From HGM04593 sp045588345 (GTDB lineage: Bacteria > Bacteroidota > Bacteroidia > Bacteroidales > Bacteroidaceae), in contig JAZNDZ010000113.1 of assembly GCA_045588345.1 (NCBI GenBank), forward strand, positions 1 to 28,662: a stretch of 28,662 bases of DNA, read 5' to 3'. The position numbers were made by a program, and so were the translations under genes. Of this stretch, positions 9,409 through 18,406 are shown piece by piece (the first letter of the stretch is position 1; each line of letters begins with the position of its first letter). The notes under the pieces were generated by a model, which worked only from the letters and a program-made list of their open reading frames with translations, was not told the origin of the DNA and did no database searches.

Positions 9409-9437
9409 CAAAAATAAACAATATATGCAAATAACAA
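9409..9437 (-). promoter_or_regulatory. Promoter of nrdD-nrdG
   Basis: On the minus strand TTG (complement of 9435-9437), an 18-base spacer, and a perfect TATTTTTG -7 box (complement of 9409-9416). Transcription would begin near 9402, giving a leader of roughly 34 bases. The remaining upstream DNA to 9541 is very AT-rich with no recognised NrdR or Fnr-type palindrome. Confidence 0.6.
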
Positions 9438-9541
9438 TGTTAAAGAGAAAAAAAGATATCAACAATATCCATTTTCCTGGTACTGCCCGAAACTGCTTGA
9501 CATGCGGTTTTTGTTAAATTTTTAAAAATAACACTGTTTTG

Positions 9542-9573
9542 TTTGCCCATTTATACAAAAAAAGATACATTGC
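9542..9573 (+). promoter_or_regulatory. Promoter of small membrane protein gene
   Basis: TTTG at 9542-9545, a 20-base spacer, and TACATTGC at 9566-9573, close to TAnnTTTG. Transcription would start near 9580 with a leader of about 36 bases before the ATG at 9616. Its presence supports the small gene being real. Confidence 0.45.
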
Positions 9574-9615
9574 AGACGCAACCGCCGATTATTAACCTAT
9601 TAACAACCATATTCT

Positions 9616-9789
9616 ATGACTGTTTGGATTATAATAATAGGAGTTCTCATCATTGCATTCGTCGCAAAGATGTTCGTTAAACTGCGCCGCAGGAAGTATG
9701 CAGGCAACTACCACCCCAACATAAACACGCGCAAGAAACGTATGAGGTTTGTAAACAGGTTCCGCCACCTTGAAGGACTGGGCGACTGA
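9616..9789 (+). CDS. Small single-pass membrane protein, 57 residues
   Basis: A short open frame starting at ATG 9616 and ending at TGA 9787-9789. The translation has a clean hydrophobic helix at residues 3-17 (VWIIIIGVLIIAFVA) directly followed by a very basic tail (KLRRRKY, then RKKRMR near 39-44), giving a predicted cytoplasmic C-terminus by the positive-inside rule. I do not recognise a family. Support for it being a gene: its own promoter-like sequence, a strong terminator 18 bases after the stop, and the fact that it fills an otherwise empty gap between nrdD and the aminopeptidase gene. The C-terminal Arg/Lys-rich part could bind nucleic acid or acidic lipid; that is speculation. Confidence 0.7.
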   Translation: MTVWIIIIGVLIIAFVAKMFVKLRRRKYAGNYHPNINTRKKRMRFVNRFRHLEGLGD

Positions 9790-9806
9790 TAATCATATAC
9801 AAAATG

Positions 9807-9837
9807 AGAGGATGACCCATTCGGGTCATCCTCTTTA
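9807..9837. terminator. Bidirectional intrinsic terminator
   Basis: Perfect 12-bp stem AGAGGATGACCC (9807-9818) / GGGTCATCCTCT (9823-9834) with an ATTC loop. TTTATAT follows on the plus strand and CATTTTG on the minus strand, so it can end both the small-protein transcript and the polysaccharide/pepP operon arriving from the right. Confidence 0.85.
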
Positions 9838-9858
9838 TATGAATAACATACAAACTGA

Positions 9859-11250
9859 TTAACTGTTACGTACCTCCTCAATCTCCTCGGGTGACATAGG
9901 CTTGTATTTTCCCAAACGGCGTGCGCCGACCTCGGACACAAGCCAATCCTCTTCGCCGCGCATACCGCCGAATGTTTTCCATGCTTCAAGTTTGTCGTAG
10001 CAGATGAAGTCTGTGAACTGTTTCTCGGCACGCCATTTGTCAATAAGGTCCGGAATAAAATAGATTCCCGGCTCAACCGTGAACACAAACCCCGGTTCAA
10101 GAGCCCTTGCAAGGCGCAATGACTTCCAGCCGAAAAGCGGACTCTTGGCACGACCTTCCTCATAACCGACATTTACCTCACCCAAGTTCTCCATGTCATG
10201 TACATCAAGACCCATCATGTGACCAAGGCCATGAGGCAAGAACATGCATGTAGCACCAATCACAGAAGCCTCGACCGGGTCACCCTTCATGAGCCCCAAA
10301 TCAATCATGCCCTTAGCAATCTCTGTGAGCACCAGTTTATGCACCTCGCGGTACTCTATGCCGGGACGCAGGCTGTTTGTTGCAGCAAGATGCGCGCGAC
10401 GCAGTATATTGCATACAATACGTTGCTGTTCGGTAAACTTATTGCCTACCGGCATAGTGGTCGTGAGGTCACCCGCATAGTGCATCGCATTCTCACAGCC
10501 CGAGTCAAGCAGAAGCATCTGACCCTCTTTAAGCGGCGTAGTACCGTATGCGTGGTTATGCAGTGTCTGCCCGTTGACAGTCGCTATAATTGGGAACGAG
10601 AGTCCAAAGTTGTGCTTCTGCGCCTCAGCCTGTACCACAGCCACAATTTCAGCCTCCGTGGTACCGGGATGCACAGCACGTATTGCGGCGCAATGCATGT
10701 CGACCGACACATTGACAGCCTCTTCTATCTGCACAATTTCATCCTCGCTCTTATAGTTGCGCTGGGCAATAACAGCCTTTACGAACTCAGACGAAGCCTT
10801 TGCTGCCTGTTCTGCCGGATTTATACCAAACAGTTCCTGTAGCCAAACCTGATGCTCGCCACGGTAAGGAGGAAGAAAATGGATTCTCTGTCCCTTGTCC
10901 TGCGCATCTTTTATATATGTTGCCAGGTTGCTCATCGGGCGTGTTATCCCAATGCCCACACGCTCGCATTTCTCTCTGATAGTGGGCTGTACACCTGTCC
11001 ACACAATATCGTCGATAGTGAGTTCATTTCCAAATATTATCTCCTTGTCGTTGTCAACATCAATGACAGCTGCAAGCCCCTCATAATCCGATGCGAAGTA
11101 GTACAGGAATGTCGAATCCTGACGGAAATGATATGCGTTATCGGCATAATTCATACCTGTGAAGTTGTTGCCCAAGAAAAGCAACAGACCACTGCCCACT
11201 CTCCCTTTCAACGCCTTGCGGCGTGCAATATAAGTCTCTTTTGAAAACAT
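9859..11250 (-). CDS. pepP: Aminopeptidase P family Xaa-Pro aminopeptidase
   Basis: A 463-residue metallopeptidase (M24B) that removes N-terminal residues preceding proline. The N-terminal AMP_N domain covers about 1-140 and the pita-bread catalytic domain about 170-440. All five metal ligands are visible: Asp249 (LLLDSG), Asp261 (AGDLTTT), His344 (HGLGH), Glu393 (TVEPGIY) and Glu433 (RGEEDW). No signal peptide is seen, so it is cytoplasmic. It is last in a minus-strand run of polysaccharide genes, 33 bases after the GT2 gene, with no separate promoter noticed; co-transcription with glycan genes is an odd pairing and probably reflects gene order, not function. Transcription ends at the bidirectional hairpin. 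Confidence 0.95.
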   Translation of the reverse strand: MFSKETYIARRKALKGRVGSGLLLFLGNNFTGMNYADNAYHFRQDSTFLYYFASDYEGLAAVIDVDNDKEIIFGNELTIDDIVWTGVQPTIREKCERVGIGITRPMSNLATYIKDAQDKGQRIHFLPPYRGEHQVWLQELFGINPAEQAAKASSEFVKAVIAQRNYKSEDEIVQIEEAVNVSVDMHCAAIRAVHPGTTEAEIVAVVQAEAQKHNFGLSFPIIATVNGQTLHNHAYGTTPLKEGQMLLLDSGCENAMHYAGDLTTTMPVGNKFTEQQRIVCNILRRAHLAATNSLRPGIEYREVHKLVLTEIAKGMIDLGLMKGDPVEASVIGATCMFLPHGLGHMMGLDVHDMENLGEVNVGYEEGRAKSPLFGWKSLRLARALEPGFVFTVEPGIYFIPDLIDKWRAEKQFTDFICYDKLEAWKTFGGMRGEEDWLVSEVGARRLGKYKPMSPEEIEEVRNS

Positions 11251-11283
11251 ACCGGTTATTATTTTAAGTTTTTCTTTATTACT

Positions 11284-12027
11284 CTATCTCTTTATCACCG
11301 CCCTCAGCACAAACCACAGATGCAGCCCAATAGTTGTAAAAAGCCCATAATGGCTGCTCATTATCTTGAAACGCTCTATAAGCGATGCCCTGTGATGCTT
11401 CAAAGATAAACCATTTTGCAGATAATTCACAACTGTTCCGTCTACTTTAACCAGTTTTGACGAAACTTTCATAACCCTTATGCACCAGTCGACATCGGAC
11501 GACAAACGGTACTTGAGGTTATACATAGGGGCAATATCCCTGCGTGCATAGAAAGCCTGGTGACACACCAACATACCCTCCTTGAAACTACGCCAAGTGA
11601 GCCTCTCGGGAGCCTTAAGACGGCGCATACGCACAAACTCACGCGCATAGTTCACCTCTGCAGTCTCACCGTAGAGCACATGCGGGAGTTCCTCCCCCAC
11701 GACAGCGGCATCGGCAAGTTTCTGCAACGTATCGTGAGCATAGAAGGAATCACCGGCATTAAGGAAGCACAGATAATCTCCCGTAGCCAGGGCTATACCC
11801 TTGTTCATGGCATCATATATACCTTTGTCGGGTTCACTCACAATATGAGCAAACCTGATGCCGCTTGCCTTGGCTTTCTCCACAGTATCATCTGTTGAAC
11901 AGCCGTCAATGAGCAGATACTCGTAGTTGTCATACGTCTGTTCAAGCACACTCCTGAGAGTAGGCTCTACAACATCGCCAGCGTTGTAGGTTACAGTTAT
12001 TATTGAGAACTTGGGTAGTTTGCTCAT
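11284..12027 (-). CDS. Glycosyltransferase family 2
   Basis: A 247-residue GT-A-fold inverting glycosyltransferase. The N-terminus FSIITVTYNAG (7-17) is the classic GT2 opening, DGCSTDDT (41-48) contacts the nucleotide, and NAGDSF (90-95) sits in the DXD metal position. It would transfer a sugar from a nucleotide donor to a lipid-linked acceptor at the inner face of the membrane; donor and acceptor are not readable. A hydrophobic C-terminal stretch (about 228-244) may anchor it to the membrane. It starts 7 bases after the YfhO-type gene. In Firmicutes, YfhO proteins work with GT2 enzymes such as CsbB, so this adjacency may reflect a similar pair, although this GT2 lacks the two full C-terminal transmembrane helices of CsbB. 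Confidence 0.88.
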   Translation of the reverse strand: MSKLPKFSIITVTYNAGDVVEPTLRSVLEQTYDNYEYLLIDGCSTDDTVEKAKASGIRFAHIVSEPDKGIYDAMNKGIALATGDYLCFLNAGDSFYAHDTLQKLADAAVVGEELPHVLYGETAEVNYAREFVRMRRLKAPERLTWRSFKEGMLVCHQAFYARRDIAPMYNLKYRLSSDVDWCIRVMKVSSKLVKVDGTVVNYLQNGLSLKHHRASLIERFKIMSSHYGLFTTIGLHLWFVLRAVIKR

Positions 12028-12034
12028 TGCTTGA

Positions 12035-14596
12035 TTATTCCTTTATCTTCTTATACACCAAAACGCCAGCAAACACCACAATGACAACTCCCACAAGAAC
12101 TGACATATAGAGTGACCACGCATGGCTTGTCTGCATTAGTTCATCAACACACTTAAACTCTATTGTATGTTCACCGGCAGGCAATGGTAATGCACGCAAC
12201 ACGTAGTTGGCACGTATTGGAGTTACCTCGGCACCATCGACATAAGCTTTCCATGTCTTGTAATAGACCTCGGAGAAGAGGGCCATCTTGGGAGCCTTGC
12301 AGTTGCTCTTGTATACGATATTTCCGGGGTTGCGGTACTCTACAAGTTCAATCTTTCCTTGTTCATCATTATTGTACTGGGCAGGGCTATCAACTTGGTT
12401 TTCCCAGCATTTGTCAACAATAGCAACCTGCTTGTCAACATTGTCAAGTGCAGCAATCTCTTCTTTGGGGCCGTTCACCCAATTTATGCTGTTTACAAGC
12501 CAGCAATGCCCGAATGCGTCGCGGTTAAGAGCGACATCACTCTCTGTTGTACCCTGAATGATGTATTTTGTGTTTAGCATATCAAGAACACGCTTGTTAC
12601 CCTTGCCTATCTGCTGCTCAATGAGATCCTGGTAACGCGACAATTTAGCCGGGCTGTAACCGCCCACCGAGTTGTGGTAGTATGATGTGAATGACTGGTT
12701 GAAGACACTGCCGCGGGTATAATCGAGCACCCTGTAGTGGTTATCGCCTTCTATGGAGTGTATCAGTTTGTCGGCATCGGTAATCTGTATCTCGGTTGTC
12801 TTTCTCTTCTCCATAAAATGGCTGTCATTTACAAAACGCTTGCACACCGGCCACATATCAACCAGGAACAATACGGCAAATAACGCCACAAGGTATTCCT
12901 TCTTCATCTTGCCGTAAAAAGCATACCAGAACAGGAGCGCCGCAGCAGCAAGTATCAGACCAAAAGAACGCCATGCATCACTTGAGAGCATTGCCTGTCG
13001 CTCAGCAATGAGTGCATCCATCAATTCTGGCACTTGGGCAAACTGAGCATCAGTTGCTGCAGTAAAGTCAAACAGCGAATTACCCGCTACAGCAAGAATC
13101 AAGGTCAAGCCGCCAACAACACCAAAAGATATATACAATGAACGCTTGGCCCAGTGATTACAATTTTCATCTTTTGAGGATATGAGTTCAATAAATCTCT
13201 TTATGGCAAGGACTGCAAGAGCAGACATCGTCAACGTTGTTATGACCAGCGCCTGCGACGGTGCCCTGAACTTGTTGTAAAGAGGCATATACTCGAACAG
13301 GAACTCATTTACGGCCGGCAGATTGCTTCCCCATGCAAGCATCAGCGAGAAGAGTGTTGCGGCAAGCAACCACCACTTTTCGGGACCATGCACAATAAGA
13401 AGGCCGAGCACAAACAGGAAGCATACAATAGCCCCGGCATACACCGGGCCCGATGTCCCGTACATAGCCTGAGGACCCCAATATGTCGGTGCATACATTG
13501 CGCTTTCCGAGGCCTCTTTCCTTATTCGGCTGCTATTGCTGCCAACATACTGCCTTATCTCATCCTCAGTAGCATTGGGGTATGCACTCTGTATAGCCTC
13601 GACATAGTTCATAGTTGCAGAATATTCGGCATAGGGATAATAGGCCTTATAGTAATCGCTGTTCTTATCCACTTTATACGAAGATGCCGCACCGTATACA
13701 TTGGGCACAAGCAGGGTCAGGCTCTCTAACTTGCCATAACTCCAACGGAAAGCATACTCAGTATCAAGACCACCGGATTTACTGTTGCCTTCGGCTGCCA
13801 ATTCAGAGCCTCCACGCATTGAAGCCTTTGCATAGTCGGCAGTAGGCAACAGAATACCCACTGCTGGTGCAACAGACAGCACTGCAACCACCGCCAGCAC
13901 TGCTGTGGCTTTCAAATAATAGGGTAACCATTTCTCACGAACCGCATACACAAGATACACAACTGCCATTATAGCAACAATTATAGCTGTGTAATAACTC
14001 ATCTGTTGATGGCTCCAATAGATATTCAGACCGGCAAAAATGAGCGTTACCAGCGCTCCAAGCAGCAGTTTTTTCCTGTACATCATTATTATGCCGCCAA
14101 TGAGCGGAGCCATTGTGGCTATTACCAGGCTCTTGTTCATGTGCCCGGCACCGATGATTATGAAATTATACGAGCCCAGCGTGTAGACTATTGAACCGGC
14201 CATGCTTAGCCAAGGTTTGCAACCCAGCGCAAGGAACAGTATATAACAGCCTGCAAATGTCGCGAAGATGCAGCCTATGTGACGGCGCGAAGCACCGAAT
14301 ATACTCAAAGTGATTGTCTCGCCCAAAGGCATGAACACATTTGCCGGTTGAGGCGAGAATGTGTAGTTGCATGGCATACCGGAGAACATCGAGTTCGACC
14401 AGTATGAATACTCGCCGCTTTCATCGTGATAGTCCTTGGCATCTTTTCCCCAAGCAATGGAACCTATTGCATCGTCCTGCTTTATATCCTTGCCCTGAAG
14501 CACCGGGCTGAAATATACCAATGTCAATACAAGAAAGACTGCAACAGCAACCACATGCGGCAGAATTGACTTCCAGTTAAAATTTTTCATATTCAT
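12035..14596 (-). CDS. YfhO-family multi-pass membrane protein
   Basis: An 853-residue protein with one N-terminal helix (13-30), a large set of hydrophobic segments between about 95 and 600, an extracytoplasmic C-terminal region of about 220 residues, and a final helix near 828-847. The architecture and the DAxxS/YSPAKLSRYQ-type motifs fit the YfhO family (GT-C-like fold). In Bacillus and Listeria YfhO homologues transfer sugars from undecaprenyl-phosphate carriers to surface polymers; in Bacteroidota they are usually found in polysaccharide loci without defined function. The ATG overlaps the upstream glycosyltransferase stop by one base (TAATG), a coupled arrangement. A second Met at residue 3 is an alternative start. 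Role in glycan decoration is inferred. Confidence 0.82.
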   Translation of the reverse strand: MNMKNFNWKSILPHVVAVAVFLVLTLVYFSPVLQGKDIKQDDAIGSIAWGKDAKDYHDESGEYSYWSNSMFSGMPCNYTFSPQPANVFMPLGETITLSIFGASRRHIGCIFATFAGCYILFLALGCKPWLSMAGSIVYTLGSYNFIIIGAGHMNKSLVIATMAPLIGGIIMMYRKKLLLGALVTLIFAGLNIYWSHQQMSYYTAIIVAIMAVVYLVYAVREKWLPYYLKATAVLAVVAVLSVAPAVGILLPTADYAKASMRGGSELAAEGNSKSGGLDTEYAFRWSYGKLESLTLLVPNVYGAASSYKVDKNSDYYKAYYPYAEYSATMNYVEAIQSAYPNATEDEIRQYVGSNSSRIRKEASESAMYAPTYWGPQAMYGTSGPVYAGAIVCFLFVLGLLIVHGPEKWWLLAATLFSLMLAWGSNLPAVNEFLFEYMPLYNKFRAPSQALVITTLTMSALAVLAIKRFIELISSKDENCNHWAKRSLYISFGVVGGLTLILAVAGNSLFDFTAATDAQFAQVPELMDALIAERQAMLSSDAWRSFGLILAAAALLFWYAFYGKMKKEYLVALFAVLFLVDMWPVCKRFVNDSHFMEKRKTTEIQITDADKLIHSIEGDNHYRVLDYTRGSVFNQSFTSYYHNSVGGYSPAKLSRYQDLIEQQIGKGNKRVLDMLNTKYIIQGTTESDVALNRDAFGHCWLVNSINWVNGPKEEIAALDNVDKQVAIVDKCWENQVDSPAQYNNDEQGKIELVEYRNPGNIVYKSNCKAPKMALFSEVYYKTWKAYVDGAEVTPIRANYVLRALPLPAGEHTIEFKCVDELMQTSHAWSLYMSVLVGVVIVVFAGVLVYKKIKE

Positions 14597-15813
14597 TATC
14601 TCTTTTCTATTATACTCTTTATGTATTTGAACATCCTTTCCTCATACTTCTCAAGCGAGCACTCCTCGCGGACGAGCCTGTGCGCGGCAAATGCTTTTGC
14701 AGCAAATGTGTCAAGCGGCAGAGAATCTGCTTCAAAAAGCGCTTTTTCGAAAGCCTCATAGGTCACATCGGGCACAACAATACCATTGCCCGATAAGTTT
14801 ATTCCTGTAGCCTGGCTGCAAACAGGCAACAAAGCACCATTGCCCAGTACGTTGAGCGTTGCAACAGCACCGCCTTCCGAAATGGTTGGATTCAGCATTA
14901 TACCGCAGTTGTCGAGAATCTGTGAGAATTTATCAGACTCGATATTCACAAAACCATACAACACTATGTTGCTGCACTTTCTTAAAATGGGATTATAATA
15001 TTCCCAGAAATCTTTCTCGTTACTGCTACTGCCGCATACGTGCAGTGTAAACTCAGGATGCGCAGCAGCAAAGTCAATCGCAATGTCAAGTCCTTTGTGC
15101 AACAGACCGGTACTGCCAAACCACAGGAGATTCCTGCGGCAGATTGCAAAATCCTTATTGACACACGGCTCTTTTACTTTAAAATAGAAGGCCGGCAACC
15201 AGCGATAACGTTCCGGTGCAGAATCCTCGTCAAGAAACTGCTTGTAGACGAACTCATCGCCAAGACATATCACAGCATCACTGAAATGAGCCTCGTAGTA
15301 ATTCCTTGGGTCACCCGGCATGTAACGGTTCGAATCGAGAAACCAACGGCCATGCCGTCTGCGGAATTCAAGATTACGCATTGATGTTTTCCTGTAGTTG
15401 AAACATGTCTCAGCACCAACGGAGTAGAATATCCGTTGCGGGGAAACACCGGCACAAGGGCTGAAAGAACCCATAAAGGCATTTCCGTTTATGCCGAATA
15501 CCACATCATAGGGTGTATAGTCTATTCCGGTCTTTGCGCGTGAGGCACAGTCCACGTTGTATCCCAAACGGCTGAAACACTTTGCAATGACAAGACACTC
15601 GGTAAGATTCGAGTGGTGCTTCGGAAGTTCCTTGCCGCTGAAAGCCTCAGGAAGGTGACACAATAGCACACGCTTGTCATGCTTTTCATGGAACACATTC
15701 TTCACTAATCTGTCTGTAGAGAACAGACGTTGTATCCATGAGACGATTCTGGCACCCATGCGGCGCTTGGCAATGGGCCATATACGTGATATTTCGGAAC
15801 GGTTCAGTTTCAT
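14596..15813 (-). CDS. GT-B-fold glycosyltransferase (GT4-like)
   Basis: A 405-residue glycosyltransferase with a two-Rossmann GT-B layout. The C-terminal half is recognisable: LLWFGSTGLLHKGLDIAI (229-246) and NPTISEGGAVATLN (308-321), which corresponds to the EX7E donor-binding motif, but only the first acid is present (Glu313); the second position is Asn321. GT4 relatives with a changed second Glu occur and can remain active, so loss of function is not implied. The first 45 residues are basic and may associate with the membrane. It sits 9 bases after the preceding GT4 gene and overlaps the next gene by one base. Donor and acceptor are unknown. Confidence 0.8.
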   Translation of the reverse strand: MKLNRSEISRIWPIAKRRMGARIVSWIQRLFSTDRLVKNVFHEKHDKRVLLCHLPEAFSGKELPKHHSNLTECLVIAKCFSRLGYNVDCASRAKTGIDYTPYDVVFGINGNAFMGSFSPCAGVSPQRIFYSVGAETCFNYRKTSMRNLEFRRRHGRWFLDSNRYMPGDPRNYYEAHFSDAVICLGDEFVYKQFLDEDSAPERYRWLPAFYFKVKEPCVNKDFAICRRNLLWFGSTGLLHKGLDIAIDFAAAHPEFTLHVCGSSSNEKDFWEYYNPILRKCSNIVLYGFVNIESDKFSQILDNCGIMLNPTISEGGAVATLNVLGNGALLPVCSQATGINLSGNGIVVPDVTYEAFEKALFEADSLPLDTFAAKAFAAHRLVREECSLEKYEERMFKYIKSIIEKR

Positions 15814-15822
15814 AGGCTCAAA

Positions 15823-16911
15823 CTATAATTTCCTGTACACCTTGCAGGTCTGCTCCACCATACGTTCAATGGAGAACTCTTTGCTGCGCTCAGTTCCCTT
15901 TTGACGCAATTCTTCACGCAAGGCAGAACTTGTGAGAACCTCTTTCAAAGTATCCTGCATTGACTGCGCATCATGTGGATTGAAGAACATTGCAGCATCA
16001 CCGGCAACCTCGGGGAAAGAACTTGAGTTGCTTAGACATACCGGACATCCGTTTGCAAATGCCTCAAGTATAGGTATCCCGAAACCTTCGTAGTGCGATG
16101 GAAAGACAAAGCAAAGAGCATGACGATATAATGAGGCCATCTGCGCATCATTGGCTGCAATGTGTACAAGCCTGTCTGAAATGCTCCATTTACTGAACAA
16201 TTTAATCTCGGAACTACTGAACGGTGACCCTGTACACACAATCTTGAGATTGGGGTCAAGATTGAAAATAGGTCTTATTGCCGACAGCCAAGGCAAGAAA
16301 TTCTTGTAGCCTTTGCGTTCCCCCACATAAAGCACATAACGGTCAAACAGTTGCGGCGCGGGCTCGGCAACAGAACGGTAGCCATGGTGCACTACTGTAA
16401 TTTTTGAAGAGGGGGTACCGAGCAGTTCAATTATGTCGCGCTTGGTATTCTCACTCACAGCAATGATATGGTCTGCTTCTGTTATAAGACGCTTCTTGTG
16501 AGGAATTGTGCGGTCATAGATGAGCACATCCTGCGGATAGCGTTCAAACGTCATGTCGTGTACAGTCAGCACAAAAGGCTTGCCACGCTGCTTTACTTGT
16601 TTAAGGAAGTACGGGCTGAAATATGTAGGATGGAAAATGTCATACTCATCGAACCTGACCGCTTTCCAAGCAAGATGACGGTTTACCAGCATATAAAGTT
16701 GGCGACGGATACGGTAGTTGTTTGTAAAATTTATCTTTTCATACTTCTTGCCATATGTTTCGGTAACATAGTGGTTCTCGCAATAACGCATAGGGATAGA
16801 CGACACAAACTCATCTTCGGGAAGATTGTACATGAGGTCGGCAAAATAGCGGGTTACACCGCCGAAACGCTGCAATGTAAACATCTGATTATCGAACAGT
16901 ATCTTTTTCAT
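15823..16911 (-). CDS. Glycosyltransferase family 4
   Basis: A 362-residue retaining GT-B glycosyltransferase of the mannosyltransferase-like GT4 group. Visible: a glycine-rich acceptor-domain loop RFGGVTRY (15-22), LTVHDMTF (115-122), VSENTKRDI (152-160), LYVGERKGYKNF (194-205) and the donor-binding EX7E motif with Glu275 and Glu283 in HYEGFGIPILEAFANG (273-288). It adds a sugar from a nucleotide donor during surface glycan assembly. I chose the ATG whose A is the last base of the flippase stop (TGATG overlap at 16911); a TTG immediately before it would add only one residue. Second gene of the polysaccharide operon. Confidence 0.9.
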   Translation of the reverse strand: MKKILFDNQMFTLQRFGGVTRYFADLMYNLPEDEFVSSIPMRYCENHYVTETYGKKYEKINFTNNYRIRRQLYMLVNRHLAWKAVRFDEYDIFHPTYFSPYFLKQVKQRGKPFVLTVHDMTFERYPQDVLIYDRTIPHKKRLITEADHIIAVSENTKRDIIELLGTPSSKITVVHHGYRSVAEPAPQLFDRYVLYVGERKGYKNFLPWLSAIRPIFNLDPNLKIVCTGSPFSSSEIKLFSKWSISDRLVHIAANDAQMASLYRHALCFVFPSHYEGFGIPILEAFANGCPVCLSNSSSFPEVAGDAAMFFNPHDAQSMQDTLKEVLTSSALREELRQKGTERSKEFSIERMVEQTCKVYRKL

Positions 16912-18374
16912 CAATCACAATGCTTTTTATGTTTGAACAAGAAATCTATTATCTCATTTAACTCTTTGCTACGCAACAGCCATGCAGTTCCTACATATAA
17001 GAGTGCTGCAACAGCAATGCGCGACAAGAGCAGAAGCAAATCATCATCAATACCTGCTGTGAGCACAAATGTCACTACCATTACTATGCCGGCAAGCAGC
17101 ATATAAGGCAACACATCAAGCAGGAACATAGGAAACGTAACAGCAATCTCTTTACTTGCGAAATAACGCCACACGAACAGCCAAAAAGCATTGAAGATAC
17201 AATAACTGAAAAGCATTGGCCTTATACCATAGGGATACACCAGTAACAGGATTGTGAGCATAAGCACTCCCTGCACAATTGTACACCACATAAACGTGCG
17301 TGAACGGGCACAACTTATCAGCAGATTGGTAAGCATTGACTGTATTGGCATGAAAGCTCCCCACACAGCAAGTATCCGCAACATAGCAGCACTTTCGGCC
17401 CACTTGTCAGTGAGGACAAAAGTTATGAGTTCGGGAGCCACTAATGAGAGACCGAACATTGCAGGGAAAGATACAAATGCGGTAAAGCGGAGCATCTTGC
17501 GGAAAACACGCAACTGCCTTTCGCAGTCATCGACAACCTTCGCAAGCACCGGCTGAGCGACGGCATTCACCATGCCATTGACCACATCGCCACCCATATT
17601 GAACCATTCGGCAGCCTTAGTATAGTTTCCTACATCCTCACGAGTATAGTATTTACCAAGAATGAATGAGAAAATATTCCAATTGAAGCGCTGGAATATA
17701 TTTGTTATGAGCAGGCGGTAACTGAATGCAAAGAGATACTTCAACGGAGCAAAATTAACCTTGAAACTGGGATGCCAAGGAGTAAAGTACCAGCATACGA
17801 TAGTCCTGACAAGCACATACATAATATTCTGCGTTGCTATTCCCCAATATGAGTAATCGTTCAACGCCATTACAATGCCTACTATCCCTGAAACCACAAT
17901 GGACAGTATCATTGCTATTGACTTCTGTTTTACCTTGAGTTCCCTAAACAGATAAGCCGATGGAGCAATTCCGAAACCGGCAACCACAAAGCCCAGGAAA
18001 TTATAGCGTGAAAGGCCGACAAGTACCGGTTGCTTGAAAAAATCGGCTATTATCGGTGCACAAAAGAACAGCACACCGTACATAAGCAGGGAAATGAGTA
18101 TGTTGAACCAGAATACCGCATTGTAATCATCATGAGTAACACTTTTGCGGTTGGCTATTGCTGCAACAAAACCGCTATCCTGCAAGGAGCCTGCTATTGC
18201 AGAGAAAATGGCAAGCATGCCAATGGGTCCATAATCACCAGGCCCAAGTATGCGTGCCAGATATACACCGAACAAGAGACTGAACAACTGGCACACGACA
18301 TTACTCATGCCGCCCCAAAGAAAACCCTTTGCGACGGTATGTTTCAAGTTATTTGAATTTGACGTGGTGCTCAT
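16911..18374 (-). CDS. Polysaccharide flippase, MOP superfamily (Wzx/WzxC-like)
   Basis: A 487-residue integral membrane protein with about 14 hydrophobic segments and the N-terminal GFLWGG...LARILGPGDYG pattern typical of lipopolysaccharide/exopolysaccharide export proteins (Polysacc_synt families). It would flip undecaprenyl-linked oligosaccharide across the inner membrane. It is the first gene of a minus-strand operon with three glycosyltransferases and a YfhO-type protein. Its first 22 codons and 5' leader are duplicated immediately upstream (18411-18505), so a 23-codon truncated copy precedes it. The ATG at 18374 is supported by the N-terminal fit to the family and by identical sequence around the duplicate start. 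Confidence 0.92.
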   Translation of the reverse strand: MSTTSNSNNLKHTVAKGFLWGGMSNVVCQLFSLLFGVYLARILGPGDYGPIGMLAIFSAIAGSLQDSGFVAAIANRKSVTHDDYNAVFWFNILISLLMYGVLFFCAPIIADFFKQPVLVGLSRYNFLGFVVAGFGIAPSAYLFRELKVKQKSIAMILSIVVSGIVGIVMALNDYSYWGIATQNIMYVLVRTIVCWYFTPWHPSFKVNFAPLKYLFAFSYRLLITNIFQRFNWNIFSFILGKYYTREDVGNYTKAAEWFNMGGDVVNGMVNAVAQPVLAKVVDDCERQLRVFRKMLRFTAFVSFPAMFGLSLVAPELITFVLTDKWAESAAMLRILAVWGAFMPIQSMLTNLLISCARSRTFMWCTIVQGVLMLTILLLVYPYGIRPMLFSYCIFNAFWLFVWRYFASKEIAVTFPMFLLDVLPYMLLAGIVMVVTFVLTAGIDDDLLLLLSRIAVAALLYVGTAWLLRSKELNEIIDFLFKHKKHCD

Positions 18375-18406
18375 TATACTGTTTTAAAGCATTACTCAAT
18401 TATTCC
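18314..18406. repeat. Tandem duplication, copy 1 (contains flippase start)
   Basis: Matches 18411-18505 with an offset of 97-99 bases: four substitutions and one 2-base indel across about 93 bases. It includes the 5' leader and the first 20 or so codons of the flippase gene. The near-identity with scattered changes suggests a tandem duplication that has had some time to drift. Confidence 0.9.

Noticed and set aside
9369..9437. Upstream extension of nrdD to TTG 9437
   Set aside because: Covers the predicted -33/-7 promoter and adds residues not found in the family.
9438..9541. Riboswitch or NrdR-box control of nrdD
   Set aside because: The predicted leader is only about 34 bases and no NrdR-type palindrome was found; the region is simply AT-rich.
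16468..17106. 212-codon plus-strand open frame across the GT4/flippase junction
   Set aside because: Antisense to two clear genes, no recognisable domain.
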